64,000 nt of DNA. Source: Erythrocercus mccallii. Its lineage: Eukaryota > Chordata > Aves > Passeriformes > Dicruridae. Shown here piece by piece: positions 50,401-64,000 of the stretch (the stretch's first letter is position 1; each line of letters starts with the position of its first letter). The translations under genes and the position numbers were made by a program. Under the pieces are notes generated by a model. The model ran no database searches, was not told the DNA's origin, and was given only the letters and a program-made list of their open reading frames with translations. The stretch is taken from the NCBI GenBank assembly GCA_013397435.1, contig VZRG01000189.1:738417-802416 (forward strand). The letters are read 5' to 3'.

Positions 50401-53400
50401 CCTGTAAGCAAAATGGATTTTTCCTGCCTCAGTGTTTCCTTTACAAATGCAATGCCTTTGGACCCATCATTGTTTCTCTTCCCAGCCTGACAGCACAAAT
50501 GTTGCTTCCCCAAGACCACCAGCACTTCCCACCGTCAGGCATGCAGGAGCTGTGATGGCTCAAGGTTTTGGGATTGTAGAAGTAAAGTTAGTTCATCCAG
50601 ACCTCCCAAGGACTCCCTTACTCAAATCTCCTGGCACAGGAGCCAAGATGTGATCTTTCTGTCAGCTCAGCAAAATTAATCAAAGAGACGAAAATCCCCC
50701 CAGCCATTCATCACTGCTGATAAAGGTCCTGCCACCAGCACTGAGCTCCCAGTGTTGCTGCTGATGCATGAGTGAGGAGGTGACCCAGTTCACTCTTGCA
50801 GAGCCACCGTGATGCTGTCACACAGTGCCACACAAAGCTTGTGTGCACCAGAGACCGCACAGGCACAGCTTTGAGCCCATACACCTGGTAGGATTGCCTG
50901 GGTTACACAGAAGGTAGCATCCTTTCAAACATTAAGGTCAAGGTTTTGAAAAATAGGTCATGATTTCAAGTGAGTCTCCTCCTGAGTGACCAGTTGAGCT
51001 GTTTTTAAAGGCTTGTATTTTTACAAAAATCTGAAGAGGTTTTAGTAGGTTCTGGAAAGCAGATCTTTCCAAGGGCAGAGGAAATCTTTGGGTACAAAAG
51101 CAATTAAGCTCTACCACTCTGAGCAGGTTGGTGTAAGCCCAGCTTGAGGCTTGGAAGCTGTTGAACATCATAGGCTTCTGGGAAGTAAAGTGGATGGTCC
51201 AGCACTGATATACCTGTAACAGCTTCCAGGCTGGGGCTGGTCTCAAACCACCGGCTCTGACCTCTCAGCTGTCTGGGTCTGGCTGGGGAAAAGATGAATA
51301 TCTGAAGCTCAAGGTGCGCAGTATCCACTCTTGGAATTTCACAAACTCAGCCCAAAACTTGGACAACACATAGGTGTCAAGCATCTGTTTCACACTCACC
51401 TCGGTTCTCATTCAAAGGGTTCATTTTACCTGCAGACCTCCCTGCTATGCACAGGTAAATCCCAGTGCATTTTTGCCAGCATGATTTATAAACCAGGTTG
51501 AGAAAACTTTGCTTTCTGAAGTCTGTTGTCAGAGTTAATGGGGCAAGAATATAAACTGCAGAATCTTAGGGTTACAGTCACCTCTCAGAAGTGACCCCCT
51601 GACAGTTCCAGACCCAGATCTCTGCTGCTTTTTTCCAGGCTGCACTCACACCCCCAGCTGTGATGTAGAATTGCCTTTCCTTAGGGACTGAGGGGCCAAG
51701 TTGGGGCAGAGATTTCCTCTTGAACTTTCCATCAAAACCTGAATCACTTGCAGCAACCTGAGGTTTGTTTGACTTTCCCCCTTTCATTTCATCCTGCAGA
51801 AATGAAGAGATATGTAGTCTATGAACTGCACATTGCTACCCAAAATCAAGGGATGGAGGTGACTAGCATATAAAGGGGGAGGACGGTGGTGTTTTTACTT
51901 GCCATGCCTTGTTTGTACCCATGGAGAGCAGCATGCCTACTGCCAGGCCTCCCAGAGCAAGGATCCCACCTAAGACCAAATGCTCTCAGATGAAGGCACT
52001 CCTGTTACATCTGTACTTGAGGGTGGCTTAAACAATCTCATAGAAACCCACCTAGACAAGATTGTTTCATCAGCTGAAAAATTCCCAGAGCTACTAAAGT
52101 ATCTTATGCCTTCTTGAGAAAGGGTTCCATAATAAGGAAAAAAGAACAATGAAAGAAAAGCTCTTTATATGAAAGAAAAGCAGGTAAAAAAATATTATTT
52201 TGTATCATCCCCTAACTTTGCTGTCTAGCTCCAAGAAGCACAGACAAGATATTAACAGTAAGACAAAATGAAACTAGCATCAAAAAGCCACCTGAGTACT
52301 AAGAATGAAAAATGTGTGAAAAGCAAAATTCTGGCTAATAATTAAGTCATTGAAATGTCATTTTCTGAATTATCCAGGAGGAAAAAGGATGAGAAACGTG
52401 CCAGTTTGCATACTGTGGTCCATGTTGGGGAGCAGGGGCATGGTCTCCAGAATCTCATGGTAGTGCTCTCCCTTCTGTGTCAAGATCAAGAAGCTGACCA
52501 TGTCCTGGAGTTTAAAATCTAGTCTCCAGCCAGCAGCAGTAATAAAATGAGTACATAATGCCACCTCCTGGCTATAGTCAAGGACACTATAGAAGTGCTG
52601 GCAGAAAGATAGTGTTGTGTCCCTCCCACACTCGGGTGGATGATATATATCACTTGCTTGTGGAAGTCAAATTTCTTTTGCTGACTTAATCCCAGAGCCA
52701 AAATTAATCAGACATCCTAGCTAACAGGATCAGAAAATGCCATAAATTATGCTGCCTGCAACCTAACAACAGCATTAACAGCACGAAGAAGGTGGAGGCA
52801 TTTTTTTGATTAATCACTGTTTAAGCTGCCTAAAGGACCTATGAAACCTCCTGCTGGCTGACACAATGAGCAACATTTTATATTAACCCATATAAGGAAA
52901 CGTCTTTAAAAGTGATGGATTATGCAGATGTGAGATGGGGCTGTGTGATGTGGTTACCCAAGAGCTGCAAGCGGTGTGACAGGCGCCTCTGCTGCTCCCA
53001 GCCCACCACAGCCCTCCCCGTCATCTCCAGCCAACCCCAGAGAGAACACTTGTCACCCCAGCAGCTGAGCACCCCAGAAAAAGCCACACAACGCAATGGA
53101 TTGGGTGAGTTGGCTCTAAGCAGAGCTGAGAAGTTCATGCAACAACTGGCAAATTTTGGTGCTTTTAAAATTTGCTTTCACACAAAACAGCAAGCTCAGT
53201 ACCTAGGGGAGGGATAGGAAACGGACATTCCATCTCTGGTTCCTCTGGCACCCTGCAGAGCAGAGTCACTCTTTCATGCATGGACATGTTGAGAAGCCCA
53301 TCAACTTCCATCAGCCCCAGTGGGGTGCCACTGTGCTGGTGCACACAGAGTGAAGTGAACAGAACAGAGCCCAGCCCCAAGAAAATCAACATCCCCTTCT

Positions 53401-55490
53401 GGAGTCATCCAGCATCCCTCAGCAAAGCTGCTCTTTTCTCTATTCCACAGGGGTGCCTATACTGCAGAAACCCTGGTTCCTGCTGCTACAAGGGGGGATG
53501 TTGATATTCACACCTTTGGTCAGGATTTTTCAGAGCACGAGCCACCAGCCTCGCCCCACTCCAGTTGAATTGAGCTGCCTTCCATCCACCAGTCCTATTC
53601 TTTGCTCTCCTGAGATGTCTCAGCACTTAGAAAATACACCTTTATTTTCATTCTCTTACTTAAAGATATCCACTTATTGGGATGATGGGGTTTCAGAGCA
53701 TTCTTCACTGTGCTGATTGCACACCATCATTTTAAATCTACATGAAATGGGTGACTAGAGCTTCTCCGGTGGGAAAAGATGCATTTTACACTCCTTTTGC
53801 TCTGGCACTATCAAACATAATGTACACAAAATGAAGTCACAGAATCAAGACAAACTGTTATTACTGCCAAAAGCTCACTGTCAGATGAGATCATGGGTGG
53901 ACAGATTCTTCAGGGATCTGCAAAATTTTAGGTGCACACTGATCGATACTGGCAATCAGTTTTCTCATTCCTCTTTACTGGTGAGCATTTCTACACAGGC
54001 TGAAATTTTCCACCAACATGATCTTTTTATGGTAATTTGTCAAAAGTGACAGTGAGAGTTTCACAGAAGATGTAGAAATCACCAGCAGACTTGAACTCTG
54101 AAAAACGTCTTTAAAGGATTTCTACTTAAACTTCATCATCCAGGGATGAAGGAATTATCTTGGTCTCCTTCCTAACCTCCCAGTCTCATCTTTCCTTCCC
54201 CTCTGGACACAAGACAAGGGTAGCACCTCCTTGCTCTCTGATTTAATTCCCTTTCCAGGGAATTTGTAGGCAGGGATTCTGAAAGACACATTCCTGTATG
54301 TGTCAGTTTTCTGGTAGGATGTCCTGGCAATTACTTACCCCTCGATGCCAAGCTTGGCACTTGACCCCCCTGCTGTGTCTGGGCAGCTCTGTCTGACAGG
54401 CAGCCCCTCAAACATCCCCTGCTCTCCTCCTGGCTCTTCCAGCCATTCTGACTCCTGCACCAAGCTCCCCCCCATCCTGCCTTTGGGACCAGCTTCCAAT
54501 GTCTCTGCTAGTTTTTTGCACACCCCAGAGAGGAGGATATAATTACACAACACTCCCAAGCTGTCTGGGAGCTTGCTGAAGGTACGGGCTCAGACATGCT
54601 TAAAGCAACCAGACCTCCTTCCTGCCACTTAAGGCAATGGCTCTGGGGGCAGCCAGAAGGATCATGACAGATCCACAGCAGGAATGACTTTCATCTTGTG
54701 AAGAAAGGAAGTGGCAAGGAAATATGTCACTTGGAGCCTGACTGAGAACATCTCCACAGGAGCATAATGTTCCTGAAATGATGTGCACCTGTTTGAGACC
54801 TGACTCATCCTCGCTTTGCTGAGCACTGACAACCTCCAGAGGCTGCATCCTCCACAGAGAAGTCTCTGCCTCCTTTTTGTTGTGGGTGGAATCATGCACT
54901 TTCCTCTCAGAAGAGAAGCAAAAACATATTTTATTGATATAAAACAGTGAGTAAATAAAGTTCAATGGTAAATGCAACAGGGGTTTAGCAAAATTTGATG
55001 GCAAGGTAGAGTTGAGCATTTATGGCGTAGAGGACAGGGTCAGACAAAACTGTCATGTACTCCCTCACATCATGAGGTTCAGAAAGGACTCCCCCCATGT
55101 TACAAACAGCTTCTCAAAGGAGAGTTTGTGTGCAGCTGGATCCGTACTTCATTAACAATTTCTGTCTAAAGCATAATATAAGCACAAACAATCCTTTGTA
55201 TCAGTTAAGATTTCAAACTTTCAGTGCACATGTTCACAATTCGTTTGCTGAGTATCTGATGTGATAAGGAACCTCTCAGCCTCAAGAAGGCACCTTGAAG
55301 GATGTCCCTACTCAAGGGAAATCCTGGCACACACTCTGCTCCTGTGCAGGAGAGCTCAACACGCCCTGACCTCTCAGTATTTGTGGAGTAAGATCATGGA
55401 GTCATCATCATATTTGCATACAGACTACAGATGTTACTTTCTTCCAAGCTTGGCTTGAGTTGGACCAGCAGCGTAGTTAGGTGGATGCAT
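47421..55490. other. Gene-poor flank, part 6
   Basis: An AT-rich, TAAT-rich stretch at about 47600-47870 is a candidate conserved element. The rest looks unique and non-coding. A partial REST-like half-site occurs at 49483-49503 but is too weak to call. Confidence 0.5.
49063..49122. repeat. Degenerate (ACAAAACCCAG)n repeat
   Basis: Imperfect units built around caaaacccagga, accaagacaaaaacccagac and aaaaacccc. Confidence 0.75.
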
Positions 55491-57600
55491 TGCTCAAAAT
55501 AGTCCTTGGCTATTGGATTCTTCTCTGTCTCCCCCAAATCCACTTTGAGCCAGATGTAGCCGTTCATGACCAGACACAACCTTTAGGACACCACTGGTGG
55601 TTAGCACTTGAGCAGGCTGGGAAATAAAGGTCAGGTTGAGAGGTAGAGAGAAGTACATCATTATTTTAGGCTTGGAATACTCCAAGTCTGCTGAAAAGGC
55701 AAAGAAAATAAATAAATCAGTGATACAACACCCTACATTTGCATTAACATTGCCAGGGAAAGGGAAGTGCCTTTTGTTTAAAGACTCATCTTTCCCTTCT
55801 GGAGCCTTGGTTTCCAAATCCCATATTTTCACTCTGTACATATTCACTAGCTTCAGGTGAGCCTTTCCAGAGCTCATGGCCAAGGTCTGCATGGAATTCA
55901 CCTGCTCCCAGGGCAAGAGCTGCTGCTCAGGGCAGTGAGGCAGCAGGGGCAAAGCAAAAGCTGTGCTGTGGCTCCCTTCCTGGGACTTCAGGGTCATTGG
56001 GGTTTGCCCTGTCCCCAAGGGGCTGAGGGTGCCCATGTCAGATGCCCTCCTCCCTGGCTCTGCCAATTAAACTAGACAGCCCAATGCCATTGTCTTTACT
56101 AATTGATGCAGCAAGCACATAATTAAAGGACTCCCTGTGGCTTTGCAATCTTTTCTGGCTACTTGTCCAGGTGGAGCCTGAGCAGGTGCCTGCCTCTCAC
56201 CAGCTACCTGCCTTTCCAGCTGCCAGTCCTGAGCGTCCCCCCTGTGCCGGGCTGGGGCATGGGGAATGCTCTGCCACCTCTCTGCACATCAACAGGCAGG
56301 AGGGCACATCCCCTCCCCACCGGATCCAGCAGATGGGTCCCTCGGTGTCTTTGGCTGCCCTGACCTACTTCTCCCTTTCATGTCTGCCGGCTGAATCTCT
56401 GGGGTGTCTGACTCAGCACAGATGTGGGGATCTGTGCCTGCCCACACACATCTCCTCTATCCTGGCAGCAAATTAACCCTTCATTTGAGATTGGGGGTGG
56501 CCTGCAGCTATTTCCCCCTGCCAAGCTGTGATCTCTTCCTCTCTGAAGCCAACAAATACCTAAAACAACTGCCCTCAGACCACCTAAAGCACGCTGGTGA
56601 TGGCTCTCCCTTGCTTCTCTACAGGATGGTAATCTCAGGACAAACAGGATGCATTGTCTGGGAAGACTGGAGGCTGAGGAATCCCAGTGTTCTGTCATGG
56701 ATATTCATCCTTCCACTGCCTGATATACAGGAGGGGGATAAATTTGGATGGAAGCATCTCTCACACCCTGCAAGATCATTTGGTACCCTGGAGAGTGACA
56801 GTGAGGTGCAGGGGACACTGAGGACAGCTGTGATTTCAGATACAGGCTGGTCCAAGAGACCCCAAGGCCCCCAGGCAGTGCAGAGCAGAGGCTCCCAGGG
56901 TAAGCCTGGGGCACTGCAGGGGAGCTCAAGCTGGGCTGGCACCACCACAAGGAGCCTGGGCCAAGCCACCAGCCTAGGCTACATCTGTGGAAGATGAGAC
57001 ACATGGCTGGGCTTTTTCTGAGGCTACCAGAAAGGTCACCCATTATCCATCCTGTTATGGCACCTGCAGGAGCCCACTCATCCTGCCCCACTCATGCAGA
57101 GGGTGGGGCAGGACACCAACAGGGGCCACCAACCTCTTTGCACAGCTGTGCCTTGACCAGGAATCAGACATGCAAATCCTGCACTGAACTCACCAACCGC
57201 ATTTAAACTGCCCTTAAATGGCAAGGGGAAGTGCTGGAGGAGGGAAGTAATTCTTACTGCTTTACTGGCTGTCTTTGATTTATGCCACACAGTTATTTTG
57301 GGCAGCTGTGGACCTGAGGTGCTGTGTAAGCAACTGCTGCTGTGTCTCGGCTATGGCAAATGCTCACCCTCTGCCCCACACGACTGCACTTTGTCTAGAC
57401 CTGGCCTGAGAGGACACTGTGCTGTGTGGCCTCTGAGCTGTGTGTGTTGTGGGAAGCAGGATCCAAGGAAATCCTATTCTCCTTGCAGACTCCACCACAG
57501 CAGGGGCTATTCCCAGCAGCAGTTTTGGATTCTCTGTAAAGAGAGGTGGGAGGGGAGGGTGGAAGACAGGCAAGGATGAGATGTCTCTCCAAAACACTCA
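55491..57600. other. GC-richer stretch with the longest unexplained open frames in the flank
   Basis: Contains a 190-codon frame on the minus strand (55494-56066) and a 197-codon frame on the plus strand (56404-56997), with other frames open across the same DNA. Neither translation has a motif, signal peptide or family I recognise. The GC-richer composition raises chance ORF length. Best treated as non-coding unless transcripts show otherwise. Confidence 0.45.
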
Positions 57601-60600
57601 TATTAAAAGGTGAGAGATGGCTTTGAAATGCTACATGGTGATACATCCTAATATAGAGAGAATCCATAGAGAGGGTTTTACCAGGAGTCTGTGAGTGTTT
57701 GCACCAGTACCATTAAGGGCTGGACACTGACACATGAGCCGAGCTGCAGGCACTGAGCCAAGTCTCTGAAGGATTCATCCCAGGTCTGGGCTTAATTTCC
57801 TCTTGCTGAGAAGTGCTTGTGTCAGGTCTTAGCACAGACACATTTAACAGGAGAGCAACCAGGCACTCCAGGGCTTAATGCAAGAGCACATGCACAGAGA
57901 AAGCAAGTAAGAAGAATTTTGATTAATTGCCATGTATTAATTTGCTTCTGCAGTGGATGGAATATTTGCTTTGACCTTTTCAGAGAGAGACAACATGGGA
58001 ATGCTTCACACAGCTCACCAGCCTCACAGTCAACCCCATTTGCTGTTGGATAACTTTCAGCCCCACATTAGTGAATGAGCATGACAAGTAAAACCATCTT
58101 TTCACCTCCTAAGGCAGCAAAGCTTGATGGTCTGGCATAAAAAGAAGTGAACTGTAACATTGGCTACTTTAGATAGACTCACAGATTGTACAGTCCCCTT
58201 TTAGAACTTGTCCATTGCACAAATCCTCATTTTGTGCCCTTTTTTTTTCCCCTAGGAACATTCTTATAATTTATACCCAAACTATCTAATGAGATGTGGT
58301 GTCAGGTCTCAATAAGGAAGCACAGAAACCCAAAATGAGCACAGACAGGTATGTTGAAAGCAAACACTTTCATCTTGTCAGGAGTGGTTTGTTTGTGTCT
58401 CATACAGAACTGCAAGGAACCATAACCACAAATACTTCACACGGTACTTTGAATTTAATAGCTCACATGGGCTACTGTCTGAATTACTGCCTTTTATTTT
58501 ATGACTAAATTAATATTATATACACAGGAGCACATTTAAAATACCCAACAGGGTGAAAGAAATGATTGCTCTGTTGAAAAATATAAATTTTTATGCACAG
58601 AAGTTATTAGCAAAGCCACATTCCCCAGTCCATTAATGTGCACACATTTAAATTTTCCCTTTTTTTTTCCATTTTGACCTTTCCTTTCAGATACTACAGC
58701 ATGTTATCTTAAAGCTTTAATAAAACAGTAATTCACTCATGCTTTTTATGGCTTACTAATTTGTCTGTTGTGCCATATATTTGGTTTCATAACTTTTATA
58801 TGCAAATCAATAAAACTCCTTTGATATTTCATTTAAATCATTGAATAATTAACACATCCCAGCCCCCAAGTTAGCTATACTGTTAAACAGAGAACTAGCG
58901 CTCACAAAACTTCAAACAAAATGGAGTAAAACTCAAGACATGGATAAATCCATCTTGTTTTAAAATATCATTGGAGAAATTATACTTCTAAAAAGGAAAA
59001 GAAGGGGAGAAAAAATCTCATGTCTGGAAAAAAATACCCTGAATATGTATCATAATTGTAGATGAGGAATAAAAGGAAATGGAAGCAGAGAAAAATATTG
59101 GTATGAACCTCTTTGAATATGTTATCTGAGTCTTAAGAAATGGAAAATGGAGTAGAGTGCTCATGGTTTGGGCTTTTCCAGCCCCACTCCTCACAGCAGG
59201 GCTGTGCCCAGGCTTTGCTCCTTGCAGTGCAGCCCCAGTTTGCAGAAGAGCACACATCCAGGTTCCTGGCATGTGGCTCTTTCCAGACTTTAACACTCTT
59301 CCACACATAAGCAAAACTGTGGGACTTTTCCTGACTCCTCTAGGGATCACTGTGCTCCTGACTTCCTTTTTAACCTGGTTTCTCAGAGAAACAGAGCATC
59401 TGCAATCCTACCACTGCATGTAGGTCTTCTGGTAACCTCTAAACCCAGGAGCCAAGTTTACATTTCATAGAGCTGTAAAATCTCAAAAAAAACAAGCAGG
59501 TTCCTGCAAGTGTCATGGAAAATACAAGGACAAGCAAAGGCAAGAGAGGTGATGCGTCCCAAAAGCAAAGGCTGAAGTCTGAGCTCATGGAGAAGCCACA
59601 TAACCCATATGAGAGAGGGAATCTGCATGACTGGGTGCTAGGTTCGTGTCAATCAGCTTTCAGCTTTGTTCCACAGATCTGTAATAAAGCCCCCACCTCC
59701 TGGCTAGTGACACCCACTAATCCTGAAGACAGCTCTGGGAATGGGAAGCCTGTGTAAAAGAGTCCTTGAGGCACGCCAGAGTTTGCAAATAGCCTGAATC
59801 CCAAATGTCAGGAGCTGACCCTTGGGTATGCTCCATGCTCAGATGTTTTGCTGCCTGCACAGCTACACAACAAAACAGCAGCTCAGCAGAACAGGATCTA
59901 GGTGTATGTGTATATTTTTATTAAAGAGAGAGAAGATCTCACGAATGTTAAGCTTTAGCCACTTGGGAGTCTTCATCTGAGTGAGGGACAAATCTTCTCT
60001 CACACAGATCAAAGCAACTAAAAGCTTTGGTCTGCTTTTAGAGGTCTGCTTTTAGAGAGCTTTGGTCTCCAGGGAGCATCCTGTGCTCCCTGGACTGCCT
60101 GTGTCAGCCAGAGCCAGCTACTCTTTATGCATGCAGGAAAGGGGACAGCAGAAGCTGGCAGTGCTGTCATTGCTCTCAGCCTTGCTGGGAGTAAAGAGAG
60201 AGCCTTAATCCCCATGCCTGAAGGACTGAGGGCTTGGTCTGTGAGCACCAGCTCCCAGCTGGCCTGGGAGGCACAGCCAGCCTGCACAGGCATCAGCTTG
60301 GCCATCAGTCTTTCATTACACTAGGGCACCTTCACTTATTGTCTGTTCAAAGGTCCTTGCTGAGCTGTGCCAACCAATGCAAAACTGCTCAGGGAGCCCA
60401 AAATCCAACACAAGACACCAAAATATTTTGAATTTTGCACATCAGCATTGGTATCATCTCCTTACTTTCACCTGCAGTAGCTGTAGAAAGAAGAGTTAAC
60501 TGAGAAGAAATTAAGGACAGACTTTTTCTTGCTTAAATAATGAGTATTTGTTTAATGAGCATCTGCAACATCCCATTAAAAGGGGAGCACCATACTGAAA

Positions 60601-63600
60601 TAAACGTTTAACCAATGAAGGATGCATGGCAGCGCCACAACATCTTGTATTTGTTGATGTCAACCACTGACAGAGAAATCCATTTTCCAAAGGAGCAATG
60701 GCTTACTCAGGGGATGTTGATTTAATTCTCTGTCCATCAGGAATTTTGCCCATGGTATCAGAAGGTATCTATCAGAGATAGAGCAAGCCTCATGTTGGCC
60801 TGTCATTTCATCCCCTAATAGTGAGGTCAAGGACAAGACAAAAAAAACCCTGATCAAAACAGGCTGGTCCATACATTAGTGAATGCTGATATTGCCTACA
60901 GAGAGCTGGGACACAAGGCTAATGGTTAAGCAGATGCATTCAAGGTTGAGGGTGCACTGTAAAAGCTGCCTGGTTTCACATGAGCATTAGAAGAGTGCTT
61001 GACTACTTCCCTCGCTATCTTGGAATAATTTTATGTTAATTCTTTAAATGTCAATTATTTAGATGTTTCTTTGCTGCACTTCTAGCTCCCAAGTAATTTC
61101 TTTTAAATTGTTGCATACACCATTTAACAGATTCTGTGAAAAAGGTCCCATTTTTTTAATATTGATTTTCTTTTATATCGTTGCAGTACAGAATTAACCA
61201 GGGCTTCAGTTCAGACTCCTATCACTGGTTTGTCTTTATTACTTCTGGTACATTTTCAATGTTTTACATTTAAATTTGTGCACTTTGTTTTATTGTGCTT
61301 GTAACCAGCTTAATTTATTTCGTGTCTCTGTTTCTTCCATCTACTTAAAATGGACATGCTCAATGACCATCCACTATTATTGAACCAAAGAACACACAGG
61401 ATCCAGGAGAGTTCATTGGGGAGGCACCTGGGGCTATTGCACAGAACCCTGAGACATATACTTGTCTTTTCAGACCTTAGAGATTACTAATTTCAGAACG
61501 TTGGGTGAAACCTGACTGAGTTTAATCAACTCATGTCTTTGTATGCTCCATCAGTCTCAAAGTGGGTAAGAAAATTGCTTAATAAATTCTTTAACCAGTA
61601 GTGTCCCCGTAATTAAATGAGGCCAAATTAAAAAGCACTGCAATAAAGGTTTTATCTGCTCTTCATCCTTATTAAAGCCCTGAGCCTTCAAAACATTTTC
61701 CAGGTATGTCCCTGGGAGCACTGAGTCTCACCTCTTTGCCTTCCAAGACCTTACCTACAACAGAGCATGGGCCTGGTGAATCACAGTGGGATAGCACTGG
61801 GAGGCAGAGCCTGACTCCCCACCAGGATGAAACAGACTGATGTGCTTTACTCAGGGTTTGTCTCACCAGCTTAAGTCCATAATTACTGACTTAAAAGAAG
61901 AAAGTTGCAGAGCACAATTCCAAACCCAAGCCACAGGGCAACTGCACCTCCCTGACTCCCCCAGAGCAGGGACGCACCACAGGCTGTAGCACCAGCTCTT
62001 TGCATGAGATTACACTGCAGTGGTCCCATTTTGGCTGGAATATTTTCTTTTCCCTTTAAGAATTCATAGATACCTACAAACCACCTTTTACCCACAGGTG
62101 TGTTCAGTTCTCAGAGTGTCTTCAGACAATTTACCCCTTAGATGTTTGTGGCGCCAGGTTGCATTTTCCCCTCATGTTACACCACCAGAGCTGAAGTGCT
62201 GCTGAAGCCGCAGCTCAGCAAAATCAGCCCTTCCCCAGCTGTACCACCAGCCATGCTCTTTAGTCTCACGTCTCTGGCAGTCAGAGTTGCTTCACCTGCT
62301 TCCCTCTCCTCAGCCCGAGGGAGTCACAGCCCAGGGGCCCCAAATCATGGCAAGGCATCAAGAAGAGCCACTTGGGAACCAGAACTTGTGCAATACGATA
62401 ATAGAGGGCTGTGCCTGGTTTAACCACAGCATTGAGGAACCCTCACAAGCTCCCTAGAGCAGTAGGACAACAGACAGAGAAAACAGCAGAACTGCAGCAA
62501 CCAGGGAAGTGGTGTGAGAAAACTCAGGGAAGCCTCAGATCTGAGCCATGGCACTGCCAGGACTCACCAGATTTCCATCCTCCCTTTTTCTGCAGAAGAG
62601 GAAACATCCTTGAAAACCTCCTTGCTGTGTGGGTTTAGCAAAGTACATCAAAAAGCAACACACAGGGACGTTAATGCAAAATAATTCACAGTAACCGGCA
62701 AAAACAGCAATTGCAGGAGAACCTTTGGGCTGCCAGGAGACACATAAATGGGAAAGTGCCACCACAGGCCAGATAATCAGCTGCCCTAAGCGGGGACAGC
62801 CACTGCAGGCTGATGGCTGAGAAGCCATCCTCCTCCTCCTCCTCTCTGTATTGGAAATCTGTCAAATATGTACCAGGGATGCACAACTGGGAGTACAGCA
62901 ATGCTCCTGTTTTGCTGAGGGCTCTTTTTAAATTTGTTATAATCTCCTCGTGGGATCTAAAAAAAAAATAATTAATTCATCCTTTCTTTGAGCAATTGCA
63001 ATCAAAGCAAAAAGCATGATTAATCCAAGATGTCCCCTGCTCTAAAATTTTATTCTTGTCACCGCTTGACCAAAGTCACAAACAAACCTAATTGTCCAAA
63101 CAAATAATGATGCCTTTAAGACACACATTTAGCAAATACAGGAGTTTTGCTTTGTTATTAAAATTTAATTAGTAATTAATATTTATGCAGCCATTGGCTG
63201 GAATTCTGCAAGTTACATAAATAAATATTAACTTGTGGATGATTTTAAAAAAAATTCCTTGCATCTGTAATTTATTTGTGTGACTCTCTATTACTTATTC
63301 ATTAATTCATGTATAATTCCAACTCCTCTTCATTCCAGATGGAGTGGGAGGGAAGAGGGAAACTCCCTTGGGATTGATGTGCATGGTTTTAATTCTCAAT
63401 TTAGTCTCCATTGCTACAAATTAAATGCTTAAAAATCCTAAACAGAGTGTTTAGCAATGCTGGCATGTTCAAATCCATCAATCTGCGAGAACCAGCATTT
63501 CTTTAGGTGTGTAATGGTACAAGTTGGGAGCAATATGCAGCACCTGAGCAGAAAAGCCATCCTTATACCACTCTTTTGGCCGGTGAAGGAGCCCCTGCAT

Positions 63601-64000
63601 CCACCCTCACGCCGAGGTCAGAGGTGCTTCTCTTGCTCCAACGTATGGGTTAGAGGAAAATTCAAGGACTGAGGCCACAGCAAGCTTCTGAATTTCAAGC
63701 AATAAAAATTCAAAGGAGCACCTTCACAGGGGTTAGTTTGCTATTAATTTCTGACAAGTCATCAAAAATTCAAGGCCCAGAAGTACCTGGCTGGGAAATT
63801 CAGGCTGTTGAAGAGCAGCTCGTCATCTCAAGTGCCACACACGGGCTGCAGCCCAGCCTCAGCCACTGCACAGGGAGGCATTGCTTCTGGCTGTGGGGCC
63901 CTGGTTGTCACCTCTCCATCCTCCTGCTGTCTCTGGTTTGGCAAACAGCTCTTGCTGTGCTTTGCCTGGCAGCCTGCAACCCTGACAGCTGAGGGGAGGT
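57601..64000. other. Gene-poor flank, part 7, AT-rich
   Basis: Two strongly AT-rich islands (about 58480-58860, with an octamer ATGCAAAT at 58800-58807, and about 62940-63340) have homeodomain-type TAATTA/ATTAAT words. No exon, RNA gene or interspersed repeat recognised up to the window end. Confidence 0.5.
60029..60056. repeat. 14-bp perfect tandem duplication
   Basis: ggtctgcttttaga occurs twice head to tail. The flanking ctttggtctgc words also recur nearby. Confidence 0.85.

Noticed and set aside
1..64000. CRISPR arrays, operons, bacterial mobile elements, tRNA or rRNA genes, and the miR-203 mature sequence
   Set aside because: Looked for by eye and not found. The window is vertebrate nuclear DNA, and miR-203 maps elsewhere in this syntenic region in human.

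Overview
This is vertebrate nuclear DNA, most likely from a passerine bird. It has no operons, one split gene with canonical GT-AG introns, and low repeat density. The interspersed repeats are mainly degraded CR1 LINE 3' ends, the usual avian LINE, plus one LTR remnant that resembles ERV LTRs I remember from songbird genomes. The species cannot be named from the sequence.

The only protein-coding gene I can support is TMEM179, complete on the minus strand. Its four coding exons are 16483-16182, 12285-12148, 10597-10519 and 9589-9410, in transcript order. They splice in phase into 699 nt encoding 232 residues with four predicted membrane segments. Exon 1 lies in a GC-richer, CpG-containing stretch. 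Immediately upstream is a purine-rich GGGA-type minisatellite. Intron 2 carries a hAT-like transposon end and a MIR-like SINE.

Layout: 1-9409 is the region downstream of TMEM179, probably partly 3' UTR, with one CR1 remnant. 9410-16483 is the gene. 16484-16960 is the likely promoter and 5' UTR region. 16961-64000 is a gene-poor flank of about 47 kb. It contains simple repeats, CR1 fragments (about 27.4, 43.9, 47.0 and 47.4 kb), an LTR remnant at about 45.9-46.6 kb, and several AT-rich stretches that may be conserved non-coding elements. Most open frames there look like chance ORFs.

The clearest anomaly is a 2.1-kb near-perfect direct duplication (27413-29512 and 29514-31612) joined by a single N at 29513. 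The geometry is that of two overlapping contigs that were never merged, so it is probably an assembly false duplication with a few haplotype or base-call differences, not a biological tandem repeat.

I found no convincing new biological system. From remembered human synteny (KIF26A - C14orf180 - TMEM179 - INF2), the large flank may be the INF2-side intergenic region, but nothing in the window proves that.
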